Positions 47,097 through 59,704 of a stretch of 64,000 nt of DNA are shown one piece after another. Below the pieces are notes generated by a model. The model had not been told where the DNA came from and did no database searches. It worked only from the letters and a program-made list of their open reading frames with translations. Made by a program: the position numbers and the translations under genes. Numbering within the stretch: position 1 is the first letter of the stretch; every line of letters starts with the position of its first letter. The DNA comes from Stictocephala bisonia (Eukaryota; Arthropoda; Insecta; Hemiptera; Membracidae). The DNA is taken from NCBI GenBank assembly GCA_035578905.1, contig JAQJVL010000030.1:1613159-1677158 (forward strand). Reading direction: 5' to 3'.

Positions 47097-48139
47097 GACT
47101 CCCACTTGATCGTCTGAAAACACCAATTAAGTGTTTAGCTGCTATTGCTGAGACTTCTTTGACGACTGCATTCCTTCCAAATCCCTCTGACCTCGTCTGT
47201 CTCTCGATGTGAGAGGAATTCATTAATACAATATTAAATAATTCTAACAAACTTGGTGAGTCAAGTTGACTGAAATAAAGTTATAAAGTATGGTATCATT
47301 TTTAACATTTTCAGATATCAAGAGGAAAACCCTATTAAGACAAAACTTGAGTAACGTACTTTTATGAATTCAATTGGATAAGGAAGTGTCTTGCTTATTC
47401 TACCGATATTAATCATATGAAATTGGGGTTTTCATAATTTAATTTAAATTATCTAGGGATACGTTTTTCAATGGATATACATCCATGTAAATGTGAATTA
47501 ATTGATTTAATTTATACTTTTTAGCTTTTTAAAACAAAAATATTTCTTTTATAATTTTTTTGTTTACAAAAATTAAGGGCGATGTGAACTTCGGAAACGT
47601 GTATTTAAACTTATCCCTTACAAAAAGTTGAGTTTTAGATTAGAGTTCGAGGAGCCATAAAGATTAAACAACCAAAGGTATTTCTAATTAGATATTCTTT
47701 TATGTTATAATGGATAGGACAGATCTTTGTAAATTCTAAATTAACAAGCAATCCGCTTCTAAAAGTTTTCACGATAGGTGATGTAAAACCGGACAATTAG
47801 ATAGCTCAAGGACATTTCCCTTTGATGGAGCCAGGCAGTAAGCACCACTTGGTCACCAGAACACGTACTTAATTTGTTTCTCATTCATATTTATGTACGA
47901 ACGAGACAACAGAATACATACTACACTGTAATATAATTATATAACGTGGAATTACTGCTCCATAGCAGTTTCATTTTCCCCGTAGAATAGGAAGGTCTCA
48001 TGTCATATGTAGTTAGTGTAGGAGCGACATACGTTATATGTATAGTATATAAAACATGAAGGTTTCGAGTTTTAGGTGTTAAGAATGGTAAACATTCACC
48101 CCGTATATGGTAATGGAAATGAGGGCTATTAGAAACGTT
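47097..48139. other. Unassigned intergenic DNA
   Basis: No recognised feature. Confidence 0.45.
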
Positions 48140-48210
48140 TCTGCAAGATCTGACAACGCCGATCAGTCCATAAAATCAGCGTTGCGCTGCAAAACGGACA
48201 GTCCACAAAC
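48140..48210. repeat. Dispersed repeat D, copy 1
   Basis: TCTGACAAC, CAGTCCA, GCGCTGCAAAACGGACAG and TCCACAAAC occur in order. The same order is found at 56455-56512 and 62371-62436. Confidence 0.7.
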
Positions 48211-49567
48211 TATAGTATATAACGTGAGTCGTCTGCGCAAAGTTAGTCATAAAAACTACTCTCTGTAGAAAACCGCATGTTACCCCCTCTGTAGTCTGTA
48301 GTAGCCCCATTTACACTTGTGTAGTTGCACGACAATGTTCTACGTAGGCCAGGAGGAACCATCATGTTGAAGGAGTTTTTATCGACTTCAAATCGTAGTT
48401 TTTAGGTTATGTCGGGGTTATCCTGTTATACGTAGTCTATATAGGATGATGGAGGGAGTCTCATGTCGTAGTTGTATAGGGGTGTGACTAATGTCCATAA
48501 GGATTTAAAATAGCATAAAATCGATGTCAAAGAAAATAAATCGCCTATATATATCTCTCCATTTTATTGTATTTGAAATAAATAAAAAATAAATAAATAA
48601 ACTCGGACCATTACCTGATTTTGCGACCTTACATTAGGTATTGTTTGTTGTGTCCCAACTGTATTTATTTTATAATAAGTCTTCAATGAAGAGTAATTGG
48701 GATCGAGTACGGAGATATTTTGTGGTAGTACTTTTGATTACTGTGGATTACTTACAAATAGATTTCTCATGTATTAGGAATATTTTTGGCAGTATTTTGA
48801 TAAGTTAGTGAGGTCAGCCATTACTGTTGGTTTAAACTGCATTACAACATTAAAAGGATCTACATTAACGCTCCACCAATGGATCTCAAAACAGTTGATA
48901 ATTTCGGTTGAGAACTCTATCTACGTACAGTAATAGCAGTGCTAAGATCATTACAGATATTATGCCGTCATTAAACGAGCAGAGAGAAGTATTTCACGGT
49001 AAATATAATTTTGTTTAGTGCAACATGGAATGTGTTTATGTAAATGTATGCAAATATCCTTATGGCACGCGAGGTTAGCCATTGAGCACGACAAGGTTAC
49101 GACTTCGCGCTTCGAAAATAGCAACCTAGATTACCTAGTAAAAACCTAATTGAATTTGAATAATAAAACGTCTCGTGGAACAACATTACGAACAGGTTCG
49201 TACAATAGAGCGGCCCACTAGATTGAAAGTGCGTTGTGTTACTGCATAGGGTAAGTTGTAGTGTAAAAGGTCTAAGTTATCAGGAAAACTTAACTCTCAA
49301 CCCCTCAGTAATTTGCATCTCCTTTATTATCAGAATGTACGTTTCTTAAGATCATCATTTCAAACAATGTCAATAGTTACTGCTTATCACGGGTTTTATT
49401 CGCCGTCAGGCCTGCTGTTTTGAATATGGTAGTAGTTTAAAAGTAGGCTTTGTACTCAAATAATGTGTCCTTGAATACCTACGATACTCGATTTAATGAA
49501 TCTCTCGACCTGACATAAACGCGCTTATTGACGCTTGAGTCGTGCTGCGTTGCCTAGAGCCACAGAG
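48211..49567. other. Unassigned intergenic DNA
   Basis: No recognised gene. Confidence 0.45.
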
Positions 49568-49794
49568 GAGAAAGAAACAGAGGTCACGTCCAATAGTGCA
49601 CTTAATGAAGTTATTTCTTCAGTTTTCCATGCGATATTAAGGCCAGCACCTCCCTTATTCCCCTCAAATCCTCAAAGATAATTAATAATTATCACTACGT
49701 ACGTATAAAGATTTACATTAGTTTTGTTCTATTAATAACCGCCAATTTGGCGTTCGCTGCAGCCTTAAAAAGCGACCTCTGTTTCTTTTTTTCT
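49568..49794. mobile_element. MITE family M, copy 1 (227 bp)
   Basis: The TIRs GAGAAAGAAACAGAGGTC and the reverse complement of GACCTCTGTTTCTTTTTTTC mirror each other. The interior (CCTCAAATCCTCAAAG, GGCGTTCG) matches the copy at 54236. Confidence 0.75.
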
Positions 49795-50675
49795 ATGCCA
49801 GATCACACTGCATATGGCAATATATAACAACAAAAAACAAAAATGTTTAGGGAAATCTATGATCCTAAAATGTTTACTTGCACACAAATTCACATATCCA
49901 AACAAGTAGCCATAATAAAGGTACAGATAAACAACTGAAATGTGACAGACATCCAAGGCGTTAGATGTTGCTGTGGTTACGGCTGGATAATACGGTCACA
50001 TCCTAGCATTCCCAAACTCCTAGTAGTTCCAGCACTTGCTGTAGGAGCGCTCTGAAGTCAAGTCGGGAGATTAAATAAACGTACTTTAATATACTTTTAG
50101 GTTTCTCATGAGTCGCTCAGATTCTCGTACAAGGTAAAAATATTTATACTCTTGCGATTTTTTAAGAATTTGACAAATTTTTTTAACCACATCATGAACT
50201 GTTCTTGTAAACATTTTCTTACATTGCTAGTGATCAAGTAGGTTGGGGCCAATGCAACAGTTGCGTCCTCCAACGGAAGAGAGATCGCTTGTCATTACAA
50301 TAGGACAGCTAATATATATTCACAATCAGCCAGTTGAGTCGAGGAAGTTGTATGCGTGAGGTGCATGGCGAGGCTCCCGACCATATCCAAATAGAGCTGA
50401 CCCGTCCTTCGTAGGGTGTGGTTGGAGTGGGTGGGGAGGGGTGAAGTTGAAGTGCTCTTCATCCCTTAAGGGGTGTCATAGCAGGGGAAACACATTAGGT
50501 ATGCTAATACGACATTTTAACAAGATTGCGTAAGTGTGTATATATTGAATCTGCATACAAATACATCGACGAATAATACGAAGCAAAAAATATTTAAGAA
50601 TAAAGTACAGATGTATTCTTACTTATTTGTCAAGCCTCAGTGTATATAACATTGAATTTGACACCACATTCTTAA
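49795..50675. other. Unassigned intergenic DNA
   Basis: No recognised gene. Confidence 0.45.
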
Positions 50676-50925
50676 AGGTATACCGAGGTCAGTAACGAAG
50701 TTGGTTAAAACCAAACTTCATGAGCTAAAGTTTCTCAGTTCGATCCCAATCAGAGTCATACTTTTGAAAGGATGTAGCTGATAAGCACCGGCTGTTCATT
50801 TGTCATTGGGCTATCAATTAACGACACTTTCTAAGGAATGGTAGGCCTTAAATTGTAACAATGACTACATTCGCTCATCTACACTCATTCTAAATCCACA
50901 TTCGGCCTCTTATTGTATTCTAGTT
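50676..50925 (+). repeat. SINE-A copy, nearly complete
   Basis: Box A-like GAAGTTGGTTAAAACC, box B CAGTTCGATCCCAATCAG, then GCACCGGCTGTTCATTTGTC, the TTTCTAAGGAATGGTAGGCC body and the ATTCGCTCATCTACACTC 3' part. Confidence 0.85.
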
Positions 50926-51397
50926 GCAATAGTTTGTTCAGAGCGATGTCATCAGGAAATTGCCATTTCAATATTACGTAAATGATAAATTATTGATATT
51001 GTAGTCGTAAAGCAATTAATAAAAATACTGATTCAAGGACACTCGTATCGTAACAATTTCATATTATTTTATGTTTTATTGGTTAAAAAAATCTATTGGA
51101 TTATTCGGACTCACAATTTTTTTCGCAATCGACTATGTTAGCGTGTTAACCTCATTCCTTGACGATCTCTTGTTGACATCATTAGTGGGACATGGGGGGG
51201 GGGGGGGTTGAGTAACTTGAGTTAGCTTAGTGTTGGGTGGAATCTTGACAACAGGGCACTTAGTGCACAATAAAAAAAATCATAATTATTATGACATACT
51301 GAAACATATTTATATAATTAGTTGATAAAACATTGATTCTATGGACGTCTTTCTGTCACATACTTCTTCATTTAATTTTAATGCACTGGTTCGTCAC
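50926..51397. other. Unassigned, 14-G run at 51194-51207
   Basis: No gene; the G run is the only notable feature. Confidence 0.5.
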
Positions 51398-51625
51398 TGT
51401 GATTATGGATTTCGAATGAGTATTGATGAGCGATTTGTAGTCTTTGTTACAATCTAAAGCCGACTATTCCTTGGAAAGTGTAACTAAATAATATCCCAAT
51501 GACAAATAAATATCCGTCGCTATCAAGTGATCTCTTACAGTATTTGTTTTGACTCTGATTAGGATCGAACTGAGAACCATTCGCTTACAAAGCTGGGCTT
51601 TCAGCAACTACGATACCCACCAATC
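51398..51625 (-). repeat. SINE-A copy, inverted
   Basis: It contains GATTTCGAATGAG, CCGACTATTCCTTGGAAAG, CCCAATGACAAATAAAT and GATCGAACTGAGAACC in SINE-A minus-strand order, ending with a tRNA-like head (AAAGCTGGGCTTTCAGCAAC). Confidence 0.8.
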
Positions 51626-52229
51626 GTATCGACTATTAAGCTCGCTGACACTTTTTACTGACAATTCCAGATGTTCGTCAGATTTCAAAAGTTTACAGGC
51701 TGTGTAAAGGAGCTGTCAAATTACGACATACTTATCATGTGTGAGTTAACGACATAACCTCTACGAATACACAAAACCTTTAACATTTGATGCTTGCTTT
51801 TATGTTTTAAGAAAACATTTGAAAACATACACGTTCTTAAGGTTATTGCAAAAGTGGATTGTGAATGAAATCTTGACATATCAATCTTTATTCATCTTGT
51901 AATATGATATTATTTTCATTACTCGATAAATTTGTTGTTATGTAATTAATATTATTATTTCAGTGCTGAAATGATAGGAACGTCTTCAATTGATCGTTCT
52001 TGAAGATTATATACGGATAGAATTTGAATATTTATTTTAACTTGTGACTTTTTATCAATTGAATCAGTACTTCGGTTGTACATAACGTGTAAGTCTATTA
52101 AATAACAATTTTTTCATTGTATTGTCATAAGAAAATTTTAGTTTGATTAAACATCACCGATATGTAAATATAATGTATAAGACGATCCTTGTAATCACTT
52201 TAAATTTCTTGTATTCAACGAGCGATCAG
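51626..52229. other. Unassigned intergenic DNA
   Basis: No recognised feature. Confidence 0.45.
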
Positions 52230-52485
52230 ATGGGCGTAGCCCCTGCCAACCCGCTGACCACTTGATTGCGTTGTCGATGATCATCGTGAGACAAGACCAT
52301 GGAAGGGAGTAGGGGAGACACCCTCGTCTGGCACGAGTCAATAAGCAGACAATCAATCTGGGGGGCTGCTCCCACTCCCGCATCTGGAGAGTACAGTATC
52401 AACAATGGGCAGCCCATATTAACACAATACAGAGGGAATATAGTAGGGGGCCGAGTACAGCTCCTTGAGGCGTGCCACAATCAAC
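52230..52485 (-). pseudogene. LINE reverse transcriptase fragment
   Basis: On the minus strand, near 52475, the frame reads GTPQGAVLGPLLYSLCI, the RT motif G-x-PQG-x-x-LGP-LL-Y that precedes the catalytic YADD in LINE polymerases. After a frame change it continues LLILYSPDAGVGAAP, which sits where F/LYADDT is expected, so the catalytic DD has become PD. Both ends are lost. A 5'-truncated, dead Jockey/CR1-type copy; the clade is not resolved. Confidence 0.6.
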
Positions 52486-54235
52486 GAAGTGCTTAGTTTA
52501 CAGTACAGCCTTGGAATGTGGTTATATTGAAGCATCTATTACTTGAGCAAACTAGGTGTAACTTGGGACCTTGTAATAAAATTCTACAACTATACGTACG
52601 AATTAATCAAAATGATGTAACGTCAAAACTTTGTTTCTCATTTTTTTTTTTTTTTAATTTATTGAATGTTTTCGAAAACCGTTCAACACAAAAAATAATT
52701 AATGGAATGTGATGATCAATGAGTTAACTAATACGCCACTGATATTATCTAGCAAGAGTCATTAAGATAGCGGGATTTCACCTCCTAATGTGTCACAAAT
52801 TCCATCGGATCAGTTATGCAGGGGGGACTCCAGACGTGGGGTCCGACCACAACGACACCCTACGTAACTAGAAACCACGGTTACATCACAAATGACCCAC
52901 TAGGCCTACTTGAATTCCAGAGTGTATTGTTTGGAGTTTATAATATAACTATGTAGAAGTTATAGAGCCTGATAATTTTCTGTGTTTTATAATTTCATTA
53001 AAAAAAAGTGTCAGAAAACGTATGATAGCAAAATAAACGTTAATAGCTTGTAACTGTTTGAAAAATATAAGTGGGTTATTTTCAATACGTGGACTAAACT
53101 ACTGATAACGTGGTTATATCATATCCAACATGAACGTATCTAAACTGAATTTTCACAAAAATACTATGCGAATATCACTTTCGACAATTTTATATGTGGA
53201 TGGTTATACATTTCAAGTATAATTTGTAACCTGAGTTTACGATAGTTTATAAATATGGATAATATTGTTTCCGTTCAAGGTTCAATGAAAAAAATCCCTT
53301 ATGTTTTACTACCACTTCTAATCGTAACATGGGTTATTTCAATTTACAGCAAAATTGTTTGACAAGAAACTTTTATCTCCAAAACCCGTGAAAAAATAAA
53401 ACGTGTCATGATCGTGTCATGTCAGGCCTAGATTTTAAGCAAACATAAGCATAAATAGAGACAAAATATTGTGTCAGTATAACTGCAGCACAGAATATAT
53501 AGATATCTGCAAGCAGGTCCAAAACCAGAGGAGGGGGTTTTATCTGTTTTTGTTGGCGTCTATGTTAAACATAATTGTTTATGGTACCAATGCCCACCAA
53601 TTAAAGTTAAAATGCCTAACTAGTGAAGAACATCTCGTGTTTTTATATGAACTTAACATTTTTCAATTAGTTGATCGTTAGTTCCGTAGATTTTGTGAAG
53701 TGTTTGAATCTGTTTACTGTTTTATTCGAAAGTGTAACTTATTCTTCAGTTTCAATCTATCTGTGATTTCATAAATACCTTTTAAGACATATAGTATAAT
53801 ATCAGTTTGTTTTTGTCTGAAAACAACCATTAGACTGTTTTCTTGTTCGTGTATTATTTTATACTTTTTTTGATAAATGCTAACTAGCCACGGGTATACT
53901 GTGCAAATAAGTGAGATCTATATTAGGTTAGTAAAATTTGTACTAATTTGTTCAGTAGTTCATACCATGTTTCTAATGTACTCGTTTATGTGTGTAATAA
54001 TATTCTTTATGCTACAAAAGGCGATTGCCTTTAATAAATAAGACTATTTTATAAACTTGATTGTAACCCTGTTACTATCTAAAATAGTTTGTCAGTTATG
54101 TATAAGAAAAGGCTGTACAACTCAAAGAATTCGTATTTAACATTTAACATATTCATACCCGCAAGATATAACTCCATCTCTTCCGACATATCCAGGCCGT
54201 GTTTGATGTACCCCAATTGTTAGGATGGGTTACAG
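52486..54235. other. Unassigned intergenic DNA
   Basis: Only short ORFs without domains. Confidence 0.45.
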
Positions 54236-54489
54236 AGAAGAAGAAAACAGGAGTCGCTTTCAACAGCGTGCTGAATGGGCGTCGAGTTATAAAAACTTGG
54301 GTTGGCGAGTTAGTTCTCTTTGAGGGTGGCAGAGCCAGCACCGTTGCTAGTCCCTCTCGTTATTCTCCTCCAAATCCTAAAGGATAAACGTAGTAATTAT
54401 TAAAACATTTATTAAGATTAACATTTCTACTAACTGCCACTGAGGCGTTCGATGCCATAAGTAAGCAACCACTGTTTCTTTTTTTCTCT
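54236..54489. mobile_element. MITE family M, copy 2 (254 bp)
   Basis: Ends GAGAAGAAGAAAACAGGAGTC and the reverse complement of CACTGTTTCTTTTTTTCTCT form degenerate TIRs. The interior shares CTCCAAATCCTAAAGGATAA and GAGGCGTTCGATGCC with 49568. A further half-copy (GCGACCTCTGTTCTCCC) is at about 55159. Confidence 0.7.
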
Positions 54490-56454
54490 GTAGACGGGTA
54501 CAATAATACACCTGTCACAAATTAATAAAGGAATAAGGGTGATAAACTAGCTGGCTATGTTTATTATTTTATGACATCAGATATGAACGTAGCCACAACT
54601 GGGACACACCGCAGACGTTATGCAACCTGGCGATCGGTCAGTGTACTGTAAATTTCACAACCCAGCTGGCGATTGGTTCTGTTAACACTATCTAGAATGC
54701 GGCAACGGGTACAAATACTGTACAATGATTCCCTGATAGTGGTCTGTTTATAGTGGCAGACATATCTGCTCCGCCTTAAGTATAATATATTCATTTACAT
54801 TGAAATGGGATTCCTTGTAGTATCTCTGAATACTAAGGGTAACTAACTAATCAATATTCAAACTGCGTCACTAAACTGTACCCACGTAAACTAATTAATC
54901 AGTATATAAATATATATAAGTTACTTTTGCTAACATCAATAATACATAGTCCATAGGTTAGCAATTATAATTGCTTTTTGCATACAAGCCTAATTTATAT
55001 AGGAATATCGAATTTTATCTTAAAGGCAGTGCACATGGATTAAAATTATTAGAGTGAACAGTTTTTTTTTCACTTGACCCACATTGGACCATCGATCTAT
55101 ATAATACAATTATAATTCGTTCTCGTATATAGACCGTTGCATTGGACCCACATTGGATGCGACCTCTGTTCTCCCTCCCCTGTGTCAGTGTTTATATTTT
55201 ATGGAGTACTTTATCCAAACAGGGTAGGTAGCCGTAAGTTAGGACACCATAGGAAGGCAGGTGGGTTGCATGCAACATGTAATCAATTGATGTATAAATT
55301 GTGTACAAATGAGTGAGCTGGACAATAAAAGCAATATAAACAAACGCTTTTTATTGGACATGCAAGCCTCACGCTGTTTGCCTTTTATGTGTTTGGATAT
55401 CACTCAAAATCGTCACTAGAATGTTCTGTAAAATGTCCATGTTGTACAAATTTTTTTTGTTTTTTATAGCTTCATTCTTTTGATTTATTTATGTTCACCT
55501 TTTAACACAGGCTGTTACGGAAATGTTTCATTCTGATTTTGACAGTTCAAATTTCTGCATTATTATTTGAATAATTTAATACGTAGGGACAGCATAACCT
55601 AAACATTAATCGTTAGTGAAATAAGTGTTTATTTTATATTACTTTTATTTTTTAAAGTGTATTCATCAATAGTGTTTCATTTGTTATTACTTTGCAGTTG
55701 CATCATAAAATATCATCTGAAAAGCAGTTTTGGTAGATGACGTTCTACTATAACTGTCAAGGATTGTAATAAATAAACAAGAGTTACATTTCTGCCCAGT
55801 CTAAGCCGTGACGTCATGGTAGAAACAGCCAGACACTTTAAACTGCGCATTACTTAACCCCACCAAATAGCACACGGATGCACCAGTTTATAGCATGAAC
55901 AGTTAAATGTATCAGTTACATTTGTTTTAATATTATTGTTATTATATTTTGTATTCAACTAATTTGATAAATAATACCTCTTGACTTTAGAAGCTAGAAG
56001 ACTGTCCGCTCATGTGGGTCCTGTTATAAGCCGGCTTTCCTGTTTGGTGATATTAGTTCACGTTCGGTTTTCACAGGTAGAGCCAGCGGTCTCCCTCTCT
56101 CTCTCTCTCTCCAGCACACGCTGAAGTTGTAGCTGAGCCACTAGTAGTCTACGACGAACATTCGTTCGTGGGCTCGTTTCATAGCATTGCACGTGTAATA
56201 TATAGCTTGAAACTCTATGTAATAAATCAAAGAAAAATAACGGTTACTATCCAATTCTAACCTCTCAAAATGTTTGAAATAAAATACATTATATTTGTTT
56301 AATTACAAAGATTGGCTTGTCAGTACTAGTGACGTGTGGTATGCACCTCTTTCTTTACCAATAAATGTATTGGGAGGCTAAACACCACCCACATACTAGT
56401 AACTATACACATATAGCTCATGTTATAGGTAAAACTGTTTGGGAAGGCTGGTAC
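54490..56454. other. Unassigned, with (CT)n at 56094-56112
   Basis: No recognised gene; CCCACATTGGA is duplicated at about 55079 and 55148. Confidence 0.45.
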
Positions 56455-56512
56455 GGTCTGACAACCGCGCTCAGTCCACAAACACGCGCTGCAAAGCAGT
56501 CAGTCCACTAAA
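56455..56512. repeat. Dispersed repeat D, copy 2
   Basis: GGTCTGACAACCGCGCTCAG, then CACGCGCTGCAAAGCAG; see 48140. Confidence 0.7.
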
Positions 56513-58674
56513 TTCAAAGTTCTTTATTGTAACAGACAATATCTAATTGTATTACAATCGTCATATAAATACACAATGAAAAGTTTGCTTATTAAAATAT
56601 TCATCTAATTATAAACTAGCGTTTTTAAAGTTTTATAAATAAACTAAAGGTTTACACTATTTAGATTTCAATAAATTAGCTTAATAGAGCAATAAGCTAA
56701 TTTATTGGGTGACAAGTTTCTTCTAGCATATAACGTTTTAGCACAGTTTTAATTTTTGTCGGATTTGCTTCGTTTTGAATTTGTTCGGGTAATGTATTAA
56801 ATAATTTAGGGCCTAGATTTTTGGCAGATTTGCAGCAAGCTCAAGTCTGTGTGCGTTTCTCTGTTGGATGTAATGAAGAGTACTTACTAATTATAAAACA
56901 CGGCATGGTCAATCTGTACATAAGTGGTTTATTTATTGACTCGAACTTATATAGCATATCTAACAAAATTATAAATTCACTTAGAAAATTGGATTAAACG
57001 ATAAACTGAGAGTCTGAAGTACTGTCCTTGCCACTGACTATTTCTAATTAAATAAGTGAGTAACCTAGATTACAACAGATAATTACATTCATCTTAGCTT
57101 TATGGAATTCATCCACTTCTTGAACTAATTTTTAATATAAAACTTCCTTCAGATTAATGGCCTTCACATTCCCTTAAAATAGGTAATGTTTGAGTCATTA
57201 TGTCTGATGAACCTAATTAATTACAAAGATTCATTAGTTATTATTATTGGCACACATTTTAGCATTGATTTTTTTCAATTAGCACGGTAAAAAAGTCTTA
57301 AGGAAATAATTTCATCGCGTACCGCTGTCGTGATAATTTGTTCAACCTCCATCTCTATTCTCGCTTGTTACAGATAAGCCTAACCGTCATTTATTTCTAG
57401 TTATGCTTATTTTATGTTTGCGGGAAGTGAAGTGACGTAACTCCACCCACAATACACCTCGGTGTTCTCTACCGCCCAGTTACTTGGCTTGTAGTCCAGC
57501 CTGCTAATGTTTGCTGGCAGGCACAGTGCAGTGTTTATGTGGCTAATGGTTCTGTGTAGATAAGGAGGTTGGCCTTGCACTGATAAGCCGTAACCCGGAC
57601 ACAGAGGAAATGGAGCTTGCTGTCTGGACATTAAATGCCCCCTCCACTGTCCCATTACTCATTTGGTAAACGTTTGGTGCAGATTTCACGATTTGTCACC
57701 GGATAGATTACTTTAGGAACGTGTTTCCAACATTGGTGTTGCTTAAGTGACTACTGTTACTCGTATCATTAACACGTAAAGTACGTTCACACTAAAAGGA
57801 GGTCGTATTTTATCAGACGAAATTAGGGCTAAGAAGTCCTGTCTAACACTTAACCTGAGATCACTCAAGTGATGAGACATTTTTTGATTACTCACAAGTT
57901 TACATGGGCCTGCGCGTAGGCATGGCCCGTATTAAATGTTTCATCATATTAGTTACTTTCGTATTAGTTATAGAAAAATATTAGTTGAAAATATCTAATA
58001 TTAAACATTACTAATATTTTTCTCCATATCACACAGATTTAATAAGGTCAGCAACAGTAATATTTCTAGTCGTAATGTACTTGTAAAGTTAGTAATGTTT
58101 TGGTATTAGTAATTTCTAAAATACATTAATAGCAGGTTACAGCATTGACTAAGATACACAATTTGATTAAAGAAGAAAAAATAACATTTGATAATATTTC
58201 ACCTAGAATTAAGTTTAGTTAACATAAAACTTAATATAAATTGCAGTAATACCACTTTAAAAACTTTAAAACAACAAATAATTAAACTTAGTTTAATGTA
58301 AATGTTATAATTATTTAAATAGCTGTATAGAGCCGTGTTACCAGTCAGAAAAAAGGAGTGTGGGTATTAACTAATATTGCATATTAAAAATGAATTTCTG
58401 TTTGCATTCACACTACTATTAGGCCTAATACTGTATATCAGGAATAGCAAGGGATAACATTTCTTCTGCCAAGATTGCCTAGAAGACCAGCCAGCAGTCA
58501 GCACCAGCGAATCATATCAGGAATACAAAAATATTAGTCTGGATCACATAATAGTTATTCAGAGTATTAGTTAATCAGAGTATTAGTTACTTTTCTGCAT
58601 CTAATATGAAAAAGCTAATACTAATATATTCAGCCATCCCTACCTGTGCGTACTTCATCCCTACTTTATTCAAT
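56513..58674. other. Unassigned intergenic DNA
   Basis: Frequent AATATTAGTT-type motifs at 57940-58140 and 58530-58630. An 82-codon minus-strand frame (57407-57655) has no recognisable domain. Confidence 0.45.
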
Positions 58675-58775
58675 GGATGAATTACCGCCGGTTACCTCAG
58701 TGGGGGTTCGAACCTTGGACCACGCCCTCCGCAATTTGAAGCCTTAGCCATTGAGCCTCCATGTCGGCAATACAA
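58675..58775 (-). repeat. SINE-B copy, inverted
   Basis: The minus strand reads GCCGACATGGAGGCTCAATG (box A region), then GGTTCGAACCCCCACTGAGG (box B), close to 36531-36645. Confidence 0.7.
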
Positions 58776-59189
58776 ATTTAAAAAAATGAAGTTGAACATA
58801 TTTTTACAGTTCCTCTAGAAGTAGACAAGGTTCGAGGAAAGTGTATTTGAAGAGACAACTTAATTCGAATTTGGTACGTTTATCTATAAAATATAGTAAT
58901 TCAATTGACTAGTGAATATTAACTTTCTTTTGCTGTATAGCATTTTAAATATACTTTTCGACAACACTGTAGCGAAAAGTGCTGTGTAACACAGCTTTTT
59001 TTAGTGTACAGAGGAGACCAATAGTAGAAAAAAATATTAACGCCTTTTATTAAATTTCCCTTAATTAAGCCCAATTAAATGTCCACAGGTTATTAAAACA
59101 TCTTATTATGCAAGATACATTTGTAACCGCCCGCCCACCCACTGTGGCAATGGTTCTCCCACCTTTCACATCAACCAAAACAGTAATAA
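58776..59189. other. Unassigned intergenic DNA
   Basis: No recognised feature. Confidence 0.45.
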
Positions 59190-59704
59190 ATAAATGGTTC
59201 CAAAGAATTGGCACAAACTTTCCCCCATATAAAAACTAAAAAATTAAAACTTAGACAATTACCAGTATGATTCCCCCAAAATTTTTTTGCCATATCTCAA
59301 AAACTAGTCAGGTATGTCAACTAGTCAGAGATATGCGGTTTTTTACTAAAATATCTTAAACTGTAATTCGCATATTTTCTGAAAATTTATCAAAATCGTT
59401 AGAGCCGTTTATGAAAAAATTGCATTTTTGTATGTTTTTGCCCATAAAAATAAAAAAATAATAAAATTTCAAAAAAGTGAAAAAGGGTCTGGAGATATTG
59501 GCTAAATACACCTTCATACCGAATTTAGTTAGAATCGATCCATCCGTTTGGTCTCCAGCGAACTGCACATACACACAGACAAACACACATACGAACAGAC
59601 ATCAAACACTTTTTTCGTAAAAACCACTTTTTTGGTTTCAGTGGACCCTAAAATGGATTTTTAGATAAACTTGTAAAATATTTAACGCGTATGGGAGAAA
59701 GTAA
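59190..59704. repeat. Dispersed repeat R, copy 2
   Basis: Same block order as 41549-42103, ending ACACACAGACAAACACACAT and a shared TTTTTTGG(G/T)TTCAGTGGA block. Confidence 0.8.

Noticed and set aside
57205..57235. Hammerhead ribozyme core (CTGATGA)
   Set aside because: No GAAA partner or closing stems nearby; likewise none in the Penelope arms.
57769..57790. TTAACACGTAAAG as a piggyBac end
   Set aside because: No palindromic box at +20 and no partner end; TTAACACGT alone is too short to be convincing.
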